Assembly: GCA_020284085.1 (NCBI GenBank)
Contig: JACEVL010000804.1
Span: 657,501 to 721,500, forward strand
Reading direction: 5' to 3'
DNA: 64,000 nucleotides
DNA from: Aporrectodea caliginosa
Lineage: Eukaryota; Annelida; Clitellata; Crassiclitellata; Lumbricidae
Shown here: in pieces, positions 46,106-59,489 of the stretch
Layout: each line of letters starts with the position of its first letter
How positions within the stretch are numbered: the first letter of the stretch is position 1
Translations under genes and position numbers: made by a program
Notes under the pieces: generated by a model
Database searches by the model: none
The model's input: the letters and a program-made list of their open reading frames with translations, nothing else
Told to the model about the DNA's origin: nothing

Positions 46106-47230
46106 AGAGTAATCCTCTAAGACAGAGTAATCCTGTTGACTGTGAATAAGCAATATGGAAAAGGTAGTCTAAGTTTTAGCCGAGAACGAAATGAAGTCTC
46201 ACCTTGCTTCTTCGTTTGCTCTCTCCGCTTCAATCAGATCATCTGTCGTTGATTATCCGTATTTACAACATGAACATCTTCTCGAAGTTTCGACTCCAGT
46301 CAGCAGAGGAATGACTCAGCAGAATCGAGTCATCGCCCGTTGACTTGCCACAGTCAACAGATGGCGATTTCCGTTGCCAATCTCGCCCACCATCGCAACC
46401 ATCGAGGTATCATCGTCTGCAGCGCCAGGTTTCCTCCGCTACCCTTGTTATATTCACTTCCGCTATCGTTCATCCGTTAAAAGCTTTTCCAAGGCGAGTC
46501 TTATGTCCAGCACGGCACGTGGTCAGTCCCGCTCTGTCTGCGGTAACCAGCGCCAATCGACTGACCGGCGCTCTGTGGCTGGCGCTGTTTTCATCGTAAA
46601 CAGCTCGCCCGATTGGCAATCTCGTTGACGCTGGCTGGTCTGTCTTCGTGGACGTCTGTCGGCATGTGTGTGTCTGTCCGCCTGTCTGTCTCCGTCGGGT
46701 ATTTGCTATTAGCGGCCTCGTTGTCGTTTAGTCCCATTAGCAGAGCGCACTTAATGAGAAAATTGCTTTCGACTAGCCAGACTTAATTGAATATGTTCCG
46801 AGGAAAAATAACCGTCAGACGTCTGTTTACCTTCCAGTCAGACATACAAAAAGTTACTGACTTCATCAGTCGGTCAGTTGGTAGGTCAGTCGGATTGCTA
46901 GTCGGTCGGAAGGTCCTGCGGTCTGTTGGCAAGGAATGTATTTGACGAGATACGCCAGTTTAAAAATGAAATCTCTCCTGGCAACCGGACTTTAATAATA
47001 ATAATAATAATAAGTTAACTAGGCCGTCGTATGTCATTCGTTGGTGACGACAGACTCGAGACATCATTTCTTTTCCAGAGTCTGTCTGTTTGTCTCCAAA
47101 ACTATAACCTGGTTGCATTCAAAGGCACTTTTCCTACAAACTCTGAAGACGAGGCCCGACCCTCCAGACAAATTTCCTGCTCCTTATAGCAATGTGTCCT
47201 AAATCCTGAGGGATCCCTGATACCTCGGGT
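46106..47230. other. Non-coding stretch, no gene seen
   Basis: 46.20-46.63 kb is moderately GC-rich with two overlapping 84-codon frames in different phases and no motif. A short AAT microsatellite is at 46.99 kb. Confidence 0.4.
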
Positions 47231-47234
47231 AAAA

Positions 47235-47495
47235 AATAATAATCTTAGTTTATTATTTCAAACCGACAACCCGCAGTATGATTACAGTTCGTAGTATGAA
47301 CGGATGGTCACAAGTTATTACAGAGGTAGAATTTTAACGGTATACGGCAGCCATGCAAGGCGCCCGTCACGTCCTACTGCTCATACTACCAAGGCCATCT
47401 AGCGAGTGGACCTTTGGGAGGGCAGCGGGAATCGATCCTGCTTTCTACTGCTCTTCACACCAGTGATATTGCCATTACTCTATGGACCCTTCCAT
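47235..47495 (-). mobile_element. tRNA-derived SINE
   Basis: The minus strand has an A-box-like ATAGAGTAATGGCAATA (47469-47485), a B box GGATCGATTCCCGC (47425-47438) and a body of about 180 bp. It ends TGAAATAATAAACTAAG and an ATT tail. The end wording (CGGTTTGAAATAATAAAC) is similar to family E but not identical. Confidence 0.65.
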
Positions 47496-47499
47496 AATG

Positions 47500-48618
47500 T
47501 AATGGTAATGTAAGAGTCAAAGTTATTCCGTTGCTGAGGTTTGCGACATCTACTGTTGTCTCACGCGACTAAAAGTCAGACAGGGTCTACTGATACGACA
47601 CTGGGGATGCATTCTCAATTCCAGTAGAAAAAACAAAAAGGGATCACCCGGAAGAATAGACGGACAGGCAGACAGACAGAGACTGTCTTAGAGGGATATA
47701 GAGACGGCGACATACATGAAATACTGCGAGAGAAGTTCTAAAGAGACAGAGGCAGAAAGATAGAGTATGAGGCGAAGGCAGAGGTTTGACCTGTGACCGA
47801 AGACTCCATAGCTCCTGAGAACTGTTCTCTGCCCTTGGGAGGGCGACCGTGAGACAAACCAGGACCGGGGTCGAATAACAATGAGTCTTGCTAATGAATA
47901 TTGAATGACGATGAAGTGGATGACCTGGATGCCATGTCTCATAGGCTGACAGCTTCACACTCTGCGGACTTTTTTTCTAGTTTTCGTCAAATTCAAAAAT
48001 ATTCAAGATATATTTGTCTAGGGCTCCGTCGAACCTCTTACAGTCTATACAATTGCATTTGGTAATTTCGCCGATGCCATAGGCTATGTTCGGCAGATTG
48101 AACAAGATGTGGAGGACGAAAAAGAACAAAACTAAAGCTGCATGAAACATTTGTCAAGCTAGTGTTGTTTTTTGGATGTCGGCTCATACGGAAGGAGGAC
48201 GAAAAGAGGTTAATGGTGGTGGAAATGAGTTTGCTAAGAAGAATAGGCCTACTGGGTAGAACCAGACGAGACAAGATTGCAATTAGGTGATCAGGAACGA
48301 GTTGGGTCAGACGGTAGACAAGATCATAAAAAAGACTGACCCGGTTTGAACATGTAACAAAGATTGAGAGCAGGAGACTACCGTCCAGAGCACTTTAAGG
48401 TCACGTGAAGGGAACACAGAGCCAGGGAAGACAGACAAAGACATTGATGGACAATGTGAAAGAAGACCTAAAAGCACAAGGAATGAATATGAGAATTGCG
48501 CTGACACAGATACAGAGAAAAAAATGGAGAAATCCTATTCAAACCACATCGTTGTCACTACCTGCGTTGTTGAGTTGCTTATTTAGTTTCTTAATCACTA
48601 ACTCGTTTTAAGTAGCTC
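47500..48618. other. Non-coding stretch, no gene seen
   Basis: Chance frames only (60-104 codons), several over GACAGA-rich sequence at 47.66-47.76 kb. Confidence 0.4.
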
Positions 48619-48734
48619 GTTTTCTTCTTGTATTTTAGTTAACTTTACCCATTAGCTTTTAAACAGTATGCAGTGACTTTGTAAACAATTTCTGGGCCTA
48701 ATGGGTAAAACTAAATAAAATACAAGAAGAAAAC
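48619..48734. repeat. 37-bp inverted repeat with 42-base loop
   Basis: Left arm 48619-48655 and right arm 48698-48734 pair over 37 bp with three mismatches. Both outer ends begin GTTTTCTTCTTGTATTTTA and both inner ends finish TTTACCCATTAG. It could be a tiny fold-back transposon or an RNA hairpin. The large loop and lack of a clear target duplication leave this open. Confidence 0.85.
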
Positions 48735-49415
48735 ATAGACTATTAATGTCTCACTCATTCGTCTAAGAAGCCAGTTGATTACATAGTCAGGAATCCAGAA
48801 CTAACAATCGCCATCCATCCAGATCTTGGTAAAAAATAGTCACCAGATGTCTCTGCCTGCTGTGTTCCGATCGCGTGTAAGCAATTTGTTCTAGCCTCGT
48901 TTCCCTTCCTTTCTTCTGACTGCTTTGCCATTTGTCAACCTATAGCTTTTTCGGCGGTCTGGATGCCTCTGTCTTCCACTGTGGTCCATTTCGGATTAAT
49001 TTAATTAAGGGGAGACTATTGATTGACATCGTCTGGATTCTGTATCTTACAGCAAACGATTAGTTTTCCATTTAAACAAATGTAATTTTCTTTATTAAGC
49101 TTTTTCAAAGCAGCTTTTCGTTTTCTGTCTGTATTGATCACCTTCAGGTTATGTACCTCTATCTACACAGTCATTATCTATCGATCGTACAGTCCCATCT
49201 TTAAGCTGTATTAGACAACCACGTCTCTAAGTCATGTTACAAAGGGACCATATAAGTAGGCCTAGTCAGCTAAGTACATAGATGAAGTTTGCGTGTAAAA
49301 ACCTAACACTGCTGACTTTTCTTGGAACAGTTGATGCTAGCTGATTAACCTTTTTTTAACATAATTTAAGCTGGCATAGAAGCCAACTCGGATGCATTTT
49401 TACAAATTTTACAAA
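48735..49415. other. Non-coding stretch, no gene seen
   Basis: AT-rich; no feature recognised. Confidence 0.4.
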
Positions 49416-49417
49416 AT

Positions 49418-49476
49418 TCATTCATTCATTCATTCATTCATTCATTCATTCATTCATTCATTCATTCATTCATTCA
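49418..49476. repeat. (ATTC)n microsatellite
   Basis: About 14 CATT units, directly joined to the tail of a minus-strand LINE, so it is probably that LINE's expanded terminal repeat. Confidence 0.93.
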
Positions 49477-49640
49477 AGCATTTATATAGCACCTCTTCAA
49501 GGAAACTACTCCGAAGCGCTGCCGATTCCAGCACGGTAAAAAACAGTTTTCAGGCGCTTGTAGAATGTCAGAGAGTGACCTTGGGAATAGGCGCAGCTCA
49601 AGAGGGAGGCCATTCCACATCGCCGGGCCTACTACAGAAA
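49477..49640 (-). mobile_element. LINE family C C-terminus and tail
   Basis: The minus strand reads W-N-G-L-P-L-E-L-R-L-F-P, then, after a one-base shift, F-Y-K-R-L-K-T-V-F-Y and G-S-A-S-E-stop. The 3' end is CTTGAAGAGGTGCTATATAA followed by an ATTC-type repeat. This defines the family C reading frame and its distance to the tail. Confidence 0.78.
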
Positions 49641-50080
49641 TAGCACGACTTATTATAATTACACCTATATATTAAATATTTTGTTCGAACTCGACAATGG
49701 AATTGTGCAATGTGTCTTGGAGTGTAGCATTGTTGTGCATTTAAAGGCATTTTATCATTTACTAGATGAGACAAAGGCTCCAAAGATTGGTTTATTGCAT
49801 GACTTCTTATAGCATGCATCTGTTAACATACATGTATGTATTTAGCTAAGCAATATGCCGACGACATTCAACTGGACAGAACATCAACTGGAATCCGCTG
49901 GTTGGTTCCACGTGTGTGCGTCGGCCCACCCATGGCGACCCATTTTTAAAATAGTGTACTGTGCATTGTTTTGCTGCCTGATGTAACAGTCTAGTTATGA
50001 ATGATAGTTAACATAACATAGGGTAGCGCAGAGAAAGCACTTATGTTAGATACTTAAAATGCGCTATATTAAGTGGCATT
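49641..50080. other. Non-coding; possible LINE 3' UTR at the end
   Basis: No gene. AAATGCGCTATATTAAGTGG near 50058 matches the end of the family D LINE at 29.95 kb and runs straight into family E sequence. Confidence 0.45.
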
Positions 50081-50082
50081 GT

Positions 50083-50234
50083 GGGCTGTCTGTTCTGTTA
50101 GTAGTTAATATTTATGTCTTCTGTCATTTGTGTTCTTGTGAATTGTTTCAATTGCATAACTGTACACTGTAACCGGTAGCGGTTTGTCAACCGGATTGTT
50201 TCAATAAAGAATATTTAAAGAATAATAATAATAC
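50083..50234 (+). mobile_element. Family E retroposon 3' end
   Basis: GGCTGTCTGTTCTGTTAGTA, GTTTCAATTGCATAACTG, AACCGGATTGTTTCAATAA, then an AAT-repeat tail. About 93% like the 24.78-kb copy by eye. Confidence 0.78.
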
Positions 50235-50624
50235 GTACATACGCCCTCTCTCTGACGTATTTGTTAGTGTGTCTTCTACGCAGGCCACTGTAGCCAAAGT
50301 AGAGAATTGCATGTTTTCAAATGGGCTGCGACTGAATACAACAAATGTATTTGGTTGGTCAGACGCCGGGAGCGGTAACAAATTGATGAAGATTAGAGTT
50401 CATCCTGATTCCCCGAAGTTAATCAACAACTCAGCATCCGCTGCCGGGGGGGTGCTTCTGGAGGGAGACCTATGTCTTCAGTAGACCAGGTCAACATCCT
50501 TTGCTTCTATCAGATGCGCTAGATGAAAGCATGCATACATTCATGCATGCATACTTGCATAGGTCTAATAGTCTATCTCACACGCAGATCGTTTATAGTA
50601 AGAATTTTATTCTCTGTATAAATG

Positions 50625-50690
50625 TATGTGTACCAAAGTGCCGATATGCAGTTGGTATAATAAAGAATATACTTACTTCCTTACTTGCTA
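50625..50690 (+). mobile_element. LINE family A tail
   Basis: TGTGTACCAAAGTGCCGATA, then GCAGTTGGTATAATAAAG, then AATATACTTACTTCCTTAC. This is the plus-strand, unexpanded form of the sequence amplified at 42.3 kb. Confidence 0.75.
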
Positions 50691-51043
50691 TGCATAGGCC
50701 TACATACATGTATATGTATATGCAATATCTGTATAGCGTCGTTCTGGAACCTTTCTAAAGCGTGTGTAAGTGTGACTCTGAAAAGCGTTGTATTTATAGC
50801 TGTTTAGCAGATCTACGTAGGTGAGACAGATAATGTGCTGATGATGATATATTCATACTAGTCATGCAAAACAGCAAGCACGGGCATTGCTCTGGAAGCA
50901 TTGTCTGAAATATTTGTATGTTTGCGTGATTGCAGGGTTGAGTTATGGCTCCAACAAATTAGCAGAAGTCGAGAGACTGTAGCGCTCAGACGTTGTTGTT
51001 GATCCGGTCCACTTGGGACTGGAAGTCATTGCTCCATCTATAT

Positions 51044-51437
51044 CAGGGGTGTCAAACGTCTGGCCCGCGGGACATTTCTTGCCCGTCGACGATGTTTTTC
51101 TGGCCCGCGGAGCCTTTCCTAACGACTAGAGAATTGGAGAATAAAAGTTCAATTTTTTCATTTTTCACAGCGTATGAAGCGAAATTAAATTGCTGTGCTA
51201 GCAACAAGCCAGTCAATACTAAATCCTCACTCCGCTATAGATGAAGATCAAAACTGTTTGTATGCAAATAATGCACCATTTAAGATTTAGTTTTGCATAA
51301 AAATTTCTGGAGACGGGCTCCGGAGCCCTCTCTAAGACCGCTACACCCATTTTGTCAGGCGACTTCGGTACCCTGGCCCGCCACTTGCTGGAACATTTTG
51401 CCACTGACCCGCCATTAGAAAAGGTTTGACATTCCTA
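51044..51437. mobile_element. hAT-type MITE
   Basis: A 394-bp element flanked by perfect 8-bp duplication ATCTATAT (51036-51043 and 51438-51445). The tips are CAGGGGTGTCAAAC and, inverted, TAGGAATGTCAAAC. TGGCCCGCGG and TGGCCCGCC words near the ends resemble those of the 20.7-kb element. No coding capacity. Confidence 0.9.
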
Positions 51438-51644
51438 ATCTATATAGCGAGGATCCTAATTTTTCTATATATTCATTATTGCAGTTTAGTTGTATCTAAA
51501 CTTTGTATAGCGCTACTCAAAAAGCAAAATTAATATTAGGCACCTGAAGCAAAACTGTCTTATAGCTTGTAATGTAGTTCTATTTGACACTAGCTACATA
51601 TCCAATAGTTTGTTCTTAAGCTACCTACTATATTTATTCATTAA

Positions 51645-51905
51645 TTCATTTCAGGAATTTATATAGCGCCTCTTCAAGAAGCCTACTCAGAGGCGCTCCC
51701 AGTCCAACCACGGTAATACAAGGAAGTCTTAAGGAGCCTGTAGAACGTTAATGAATTATCCCTAGGTAACAGGCGTATCTCCACACGGGAGACCATTCCA
51801 GATAGAAGGAAGGACGGTAGGACCTACAGCTGACAGGTTGAGGTTTTATCACGAGGGACCAAAAGCTCCCCGCTAGAGGCAGAGCGAAGGGCTCTTATTT
51901 TGTTA
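51645..51905 (-). mobile_element. LINE family C C-terminus and tail
   Basis: The minus strand carries ATCTGGAATGGTCTCCCG (W-N-G-L-P), T-F-Y-R-L-L-K-T-S-L-Y-Y and G-S-A-S-E-stop in pieces. It then gives CTTGAAGAGGCGCTATATAA and an ATTCATTAATTC-type end. Frameshifts separate the pieces. Confidence 0.72.
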
Positions 51906-53930
51906 TTTTTGCCCTACTGCTACCTCCTTCCGTGATGCCTGTTTGATTTTCCTACGGAGTTACCTTCTCCATTTAAAGTATCTGGCTGTCCTAATTACTC
52001 CCGTTGGATTTCATATGTTTATTTCTTACCTGGTTTCCAACCAACTTCAGCACTATACAACAGTCGTTCAGACCCAAAGTAATTCGTATTGTAGAAAGTT
52101 GAAATTACAGAAGCGGACGAGCGCTGCCATTAGACGCCATGCAATTTCCATAATACGCACTTAGGTAGGCTACAGTGGGGCCAGAATGATATCCGCTTTC
52201 ATGTCCGTGTTAGTAGCTCTGTATCCTGCATAATTTCCGGTGTTTTTCACTGGACTTCCATTACTGACCTAATTATGACAGCCGACCATTTGAAAATTGA
52301 GCTCCTTTCTTAGTCTATTATTTCATCGCTCAGGTAATAATACGATATGTGATGTATGGCCGATGCATACAACATTATAATAAGCTTATTATTGTTAACT
52401 GTAGACGCGCCTTCTCATAATTTATTGAAGACGTAGGCCTACTGATGATTTTCCAAAACAATCAACTGATATTTCTATAGTCTATAGCATGGTCTCAGTT
52501 GCTTCACTGTGTATTTTCGTATAGTGGAAAAGTGCCATAGGGTCCTGCCATAGGGTCCTACCATCCTTCCAGAGATGATCAGCGTTAGTTTAATATTAAA
52601 GTTGTCGTTGCCTTTCAGCAATAATAACAATTCCTCTATTTGCTTTAATTCGGTTATTTCAGAGCTGGCCATATATCTGACTAGCAAACACCACTATATG
52701 GCATTGTATGCAGTCTTCCTATTGCCCAACAAAGGGATCAAGATGTATGTCAGAGCCAACAACACATACGTCACCTGCGAAACTACTATAATATAGGATA
52801 CAGTTTAACAAAATGACAAGACGTTCAACCTACGAAGCAGATTTTCATCCAGCAGTTAGGGTTAAGTATCCCCAAAAATCTGCACAACAGACGATGTCCT
52901 AAAAGACTGACTCATTTAACAGATTATAAAATCATTGCGACTGCTGACATGGATAGAAGACGAATCACACTGTTGATACGTACCCATTGCTCATTTTAGA
53001 CGTCTGAAAGTATAATTCATGTATCTGCAAGATTACGTATACAACAGACATTGTGAGCAGATGCAAGAAAAGACTAACTACGTAGCAGGGATGGGCAGTA
53101 ATTTAATTGATATAATTGAAATTACGTAATTTGAATTACAATTGTTATCCCTCTATAAATTAAAATTCTAGCGATTGACTTAATTGCCTTTTTTACATTA
53201 AAATATCCTTGGATCGTCTTACATTTAGTAAGCTTAACCTTGTTTCCTACCACAGGTAGCACTTATCAAGTCGAGAAAAAGCAAGAAAAAATTAACCGAA
53301 TTGAACAATAATTGGCTGAGATCTGGCCATTTTTCTCTGATTTTTGCAAGATTTAATTTTTTATGAACTTAAAATGGCCTTCAGACCAAAATTCCAGCTT
53401 GGCAGCAGCGATTTTCGTAATCAGCAGGGTCGAATTAGTGTAAAAAAGTATGTTGCTAAAAATGAACATGACTTGCCGCTTGCATCACTTTTTTGAGGAC
53501 TTTTCAGCTCTGCGCGTCTGGACTATAAGTCTGTCACTAATGATGTCGTTGCCTGGACCAAATCTACTGATGACAAGTGAGTGACTCATGCAGCAGTACG
53601 GTTAAAAAGTATTAACGCCTGATGTATGAATCATCATGCTTTTCAATAAGTAGCACAAAGTTGCTCACTTTTAATTATAATATCAGGTGAGATCAATCAC
53701 AGGTGCTACCCAATTGAATGCCATTTTAAGTCTTCGTTTGCGGTCCGCGCTAGGAGATACGTATCTGTCATATCGGAGGTACATAAATGCGATACTGTTC
53801 CGGACTAAAATAGGTGACCCTAGTTAAGCGGAATTTTGTCCCTTTTGGGTTTGCCTTTTTTAATCTCGCAAAGGCTAACCATTTCTCTTGTGTAAACAGT
53901 ATGAATAATCGAATTCGGTTTAATAGATGC
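51906..53930. other. Non-coding stretch, one hAT-like left end
   Basis: No gene. CAGGGATGGGCAGTAATTTA at 53096, followed by AATTGAAATTACGTAATTTG, resembles the left end of a small hAT element related to 18180. No right end was found within 600 bp. Confidence 0.4.
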
Positions 53931-53933
53931 TTG

Positions 53934-54316
<383 letters not shown>

Positions 54317-54319
54317 ACA

Positions 54320-55497
54320 GGAGATATATATCTGTGATGTAGGAGATGCCTGTGACATAAATTAATTATATTCACGATCGATATGCATTTACGATTCCCC
54401 TTGCAAAGATGTTCTGTGAAGTAACTAACCGAAGAAACTCACAAGGCATATTTACATCTATTTTGTCGACTCCGTGGATACATTAATTTCAAAGTCTTAC
54501 CTACTATCACGTGCTTAAGGAAAAGCAATATTAAACATATTCAGGCGTAGCATAAAAGTCAACCTACCAGAAAACAGATTGTTTAATAGGATCAGTGCCC
54601 AAGTTCTGGAATTCTTGCTGCTTTATACAACGCAAGAGGAACTCTAGCTTTACCGAAAGTAAAAATTTGAAGCAACTGGTCGAGTTAAATACATTGTTAT
54701 TTTATTGCCGTTCAATGTTAGCCCTGACGGCGTCGCTCTTCCATAGAATACCCAGCGGACGCTCTTCCATTGAATACCCAGCGGACGATGCGTCTGAAAT
54801 AGAAGCTGGGGATGATCAATCTGACGGAAGATCGCGAACCCTGCTGTGATCAAATGACGTCGATATGATGATGAACAGACAAGGATCTCACGAGCATTAG
54901 TAACGGCTCCAAGGGACCTCGATGCTTCATGCATATTGCAAACGCCACATCGATTCGATACACGCAAGCCGTCAAGCTGACATAGGCCTACAGAACGGCG
55001 GTCAACGTGCAATATGCTCTGACTTAGAAAAACAATGCACCATCTGCGCGCAGGCCTACATAATATTCATAACAGATAATATACTCGTAAGGGAGGGGAT
55101 TGATTCAATATTAAAGAACAGAGAGAGAAAGATACTTGTAAGATTTAATTGAGATTCTGTGCATGTAAATTGTTCTCTGTATTGAACCGATATGTCTCAT
55201 TGGCATGCCTAACGCGCAGCATTAGTCTCTAGAGTCGCGATGTCTGGCTGATGCCACACTGCTGTCGAAAGTAAAGGCTTGCATGTGCACGTGTTATACG
55301 GTATACAAACGCGTTATATTATAAGGCCTAATGCGTGCAGATCAGCCTACATTTCGATAGCAAAATATGGCATACATAATTAGATATACATAATATCTCC
55401 TTCTGTCTTAAGCCCATGGTCTCTCTGGCCATTAGTACCAATCGCATGTCTCCAGTTATTTGACCACATGAGTGTTATAAATGTATACTTTTGTATA
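54320..55497. other. Non-coding stretch, no gene seen
   Basis: 54.75-54.80 kb has a 22-bp direct duplication (CCCAGCGGACG with flanking CTCTTCCAT). No gene. Confidence 0.4.
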
Positions 55498-55742
<245 letters not shown>

Positions 55743-55744
55743 AT

Positions 55745-57645
55745 CATACGATGCCCGTAGTCCTCAATATCTCTCTCTAGTAATGAATAACAATGACTGT
55801 CGCCCGCCTGCACAGACAGTGATGGAGCCTCGTGTAGTATTTCATCTTCTGAAATGATGCCATCTGTCAATCATGGATGGGAATCCGTTGGTTGGGCCCC
55901 TCAAGTGTCCATCGGCCACCACTCCTCTTTTCTCTCCATCCTTTCACTTTCTGATTAAATTTCCGTTTTCAAAGACATTTGATATGGTCCTAGGCCATCC
56001 CTGATTAGTTCTTCCTTGAAGTGGGGCTATATAAATTCTAATTACAGGTATAATTAAGTATAAGTAGCGGTGAGAGTGCCTTAACGTCAGACTGTGTGTG
56101 TTCGTGTGTATGTGCTGTGTGTGTATGTGTATGTGTGTCCAGGTTTGTGTGTGTAGGTGTGTGTTTGTATGTGTATGTCTGTGACTGTGAGTTGGTGGCT
56201 CTGAGCGTCCTATAGTGACAGAATGACGTTGCACAAACAGCAAAAACGACTATCAATATCTTCATCCAGTTGATTCTTAATTGGGAATGAGAGAATTTTA
56301 CGAATGGACTATAAACCGGACAGACTAACATAGACTCCAAATCAATCGGTAATTAGTTCAACAGGTGAGGCAAATGCTGCTTGGGAATATTATTCCGCTA
56401 ATATTTCTTGACTTACAGACTATCCACGTAGCTTGAACGTTTCTTATTTATAATATGCCTACTAGTTCACAAGCGAATATCAGAAATGCAGAAACTTCTC
56501 AAATTTTTAAGTTTCCTCTAATAATAACAAATTAGACGCTTTTGAAGAGCTTAATAGAACTGATCAATACAAACGATCCGTTCCACGGTAAAAAGAAGTT
56601 TTGTTATCTTCGGACGTTTTTGATGATACCATAGAGAATGAAGTGCTTGATTTAAAGTTCTTAGTGGCTCAATCGCGGTTATCTTGAAGTTGTATTGCAT
56701 TGCCTATTTTGCCCAGCAAATATACATTTGTGTGGTAATCAGAGGCTAACTCGAAATCACAGAGACACCAACAAGAATGAAGCATCGTGTAATAAATGGA
56801 ACTGGCGTTCAGCGTCCTATGTCGATAACTCTTCTCTCTAGCACAACTGATTTAAAATTCAGTTTGAACAACGCCTTCATCATCAGGTGAACGATGTTCA
56901 AATAACCGGGAAAATCAACACCTGCAGCCTCTGGCACATACGTAACCCCATCCATGACCGACTAAAGAGTTCCTGACTCGTTCCACAAGCAAATGATCAC
57001 ATTACAGTTGTTATCATAGCATTGTTGTCACGATCTGGGGGACAGTTTATACGAGGAATGTTTTTCTACGACACCCTTCGCGATATATAACGCGCGATAC
57101 GGTCTCGGTCGATAAGCGAGTTACTTTCTGGCTAATATCGCATAAAGACGCAGCGGCCAAGCCTTGGTCCTTCCAGGGTTTTACCGTCAAATGCCACATT
57201 TCGCTGGATTTCGCAGCCGTCACTACTTGACGCCGAACTGATTCCAGTCCCGTGTGTAATGGAGCGCCGAAAATGAAATTATTCTGACGACGGCGTGGCT
57301 GTCATATTTCGTTCAACAATCCCTCCCATCTGGATAAATCAATTACGGACGCCTGGGCGAACCATACCAGCGCTGCTGCCATGTTCAACTGCGATGTTTT
57401 GACAGACGTAGACTACACTCCGATGGATACATTGCTACATCGCCGGTCTAATACAATTGTCGAGTTGAAACCACGTCTAAATGTCCGCTTGTCTGTCTGT
57501 CTGTTTGTCCATAATTTTATGTTTGTCCGTCTGTCTCTCTGTTTTGTCTATCTGTTTGTCCGACTGTTCGTCTGGCTGTTCTGTAATTCCGTTATTTCTG
57601 GCGAAACTTCCTTTGACCATCCCTAGACAACCCCTCTGATTTGAC
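55745..57645. other. Non-coding stretch with GT-rich part
   Basis: AGTGGGGCTATATAAATTC near 56020 is a family C-type tail. 56.09-56.18 kb is a degenerate GT microsatellite. A CTGT block lies at 57.48-57.58 kb. No gene is supported. Confidence 0.45.
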
Positions 57646-57646
57646 G

Positions 57647-57712
57647 CAGCGCTCGTGAATAAGGTGGTGCTCTGTTGGTGGCTTTAGAGTAGCGCTTTTG
57701 AAATTTGCTGTT
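57647..57712 (+). repeat. Family F dispersed repeat
   Basis: CAGCGCTCGTGAATAAGGTG, then TTGGTGGCTTTAGAGTAGCG and TTTTGAAATTTG: the plus-strand counterpart of the copies at 19.03, 58.55 and 62.78 kb. Confidence 0.55.
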
Positions 57713-58540
57713 TACGATACAACTGTTTCCATGATTGGTGTTTATACAACTGGATCTCAGAAGCTGAGCTATTTAAACGCTGATGACTTGTTTACATCTA
57801 TAGCAGGAGCAGTAGGAGTCCAGACGGCAATAACATTGACCCTTTTGGTGTTCCTGTTCTCTTTCATCGGTAGCCTATTTCTCCATCAACTGTTATTCCA
57901 CTTTCATGCAACTGGCCTCTTGATTGGTTCTCTGCCTCGATACAGAATGACTGGCTCCCTGTTGCTGTTGACTGGAAGTCCATTTTGCCGCAACTGAGCA
58001 TAATACTTAACTGAGCATATACTTTATGCAGCGTTCTTTTAGAATGTCACAGGAGTGTTGCGTTCAGATCATTTCTAATAGAAGTGGAGTTATACTCGAG
58101 ACATAGAACGTTTACTACGCAAAAGCCATTCGTCATTTCAGCTGACGTTTGGAAAGAATCCATCCGTCCTATAATAAAACATGAACTGTGCTTGGCAAGC
58201 TCTAATGCCAACAGTCAAGAAGACACGCCATATTTAAACTAGACACAGAAAAAGCCAAACACTCAGTTTAGCCAATCAATCAATCACTGACTGAATGATT
58301 GAATGAATGATTGATGATGTAGATTGATGATGTTAGTCAAAACTGAGAAATAACCGACGCAATCAGCTTAAACATTCAAATAAAGCAAAGATCAAGCAAC
58401 TGAGTTTTATAAGTAATTGAGTAACGGATTTATTTAATAAATAAAAAGTTGTTCGGTATTTATTAAATTTATTTCAATTTCTCTTCATTCGATTGTTCCT
58501 TCGCTCAGTTATTAATTAATTAATTAATTAATATTTAGCA
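57713..58540. other. Non-coding stretch, no gene seen
   Basis: A 99-codon frame at 57698 has a hydrophobic run, but it begins in a family F repeat and has no recognised motif. TTGATTGA-like words occur near 58.28 kb. Confidence 0.4.
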
Positions 58541-58541
58541 A

Positions 58542-58622
58542 TCGTAATCTCCAAACTTCTAAAGCGCCACTCAAAATCCAAGCGCAGGGCACCAGCTTGT
58601 TCACGAGCGCTGATTAGCCTAC
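58542..58622 (-). repeat. Family F dispersed repeat
   Basis: ATCTCCAAACTTCTAAAGCG, CCACTCAAAATCCAAGC, CACCAGCTTGTTCACGAGCG. Closest to the 19.03-kb copy. Confidence 0.62.
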
Positions 58623-59215
58623 TCGTTGGTTCATTCATGAATTCTGTCTTTCTTCAGATGATCCGATTTTCCCTACTCCTTTAGATTTATGAGCTCTACC
58701 TAGGCCTACTTAATACTTCTATTCATAAGAATAGCTTTCAATCGTCATTCTCTCTATATCGTTTTATTAACCGTAATGCAATTGTCAGCAGAAGAAATGA
58801 TGCAGAATGGACACAACTAACGGACTAAATGGGTGACGTCATTAGCCAACGGAAAAGCAATTTACTCAACGACGAATCGTAACTCATCAGAAATTCATTG
58901 CTCTCAGCTTCTTCCGATTGACTCAGTGCGCAGGCGTCAGTCAGATCCTAGATTTGACTGAGGCAACGTGACGGATACGACAGCTTATGAATATTCAATT
59001 TTTTTATAGAAAGACGATTATTTGCGAAGAAAGGAAATAATGAACAGTGGATTGGTTTGAGGTAATCAGTCTTCTGGATTAAACATAATACATGGATTTA
59101 CGCAAAACTGAACCAAGACATGAGTAGTGTTGCCATAACATTAATTAAAAATTAATTTATTAATTTATTTATTTATTTATCCACGGTTTATCTGGTAGCT
59201 TCGTCTCCTAAACCA
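58623..59215. other. Non-coding stretch, no gene seen
   Basis: Contains an isolated TGACGTCA word near 58832 and a TTAT-rich part near 59.16 kb. Confidence 0.4.
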
Positions 59216-59217
59216 GA

Positions 59218-59430
59218 TTGCCTTCCGGTATAGAAGTTATGCTGTTGTCGCTCCATGTTCCTAGAATAATTTGCCTAAGGACCTGCATGCGACAGAAAAT
59301 CCTTAGGTCTTTTCCAAAAGGGCTCGAAGACAATTCTGTTTTGTCCTGGTGTCATTGCGTTAGGTCGGGAACGCCTATTATGAGTCTCTCTAGAAGTGGC
59401 GCTATATAAGTTTGCAATTAGACATACAAT
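59218..59430 (+). mobile_element. LINE family C tail region
   Basis: GGTCGGGAACGCC, then CTCTCTAGAAGTGGCGCTAT and ATAAGTTTGC correspond to the family C end (GTCGGGAGCGCC ... GGCGCTATATAA). The preceding 150 bp are probably decayed ORF2 and lack clear motifs. Confidence 0.5.
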
Positions 59431-59489
59431 TACAGAAAGTAACCTTGCGATAGGGGCTTCGTGTCTTTTTTCTTTCCGATTGTGACCTT

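Noticed and set aside
53096..53160. Complete hAT MITE at CAGGGATGGGCAG
   Set aside because: Only a left-type end is visible. TTATCCCTC at 53145 is a poor right end and no target duplication matches.
57698..57997. 99-codon frame with a hydrophobic segment
   Set aside because: Its first codons lie in a family F repeat and the rest has no recognisable motif.
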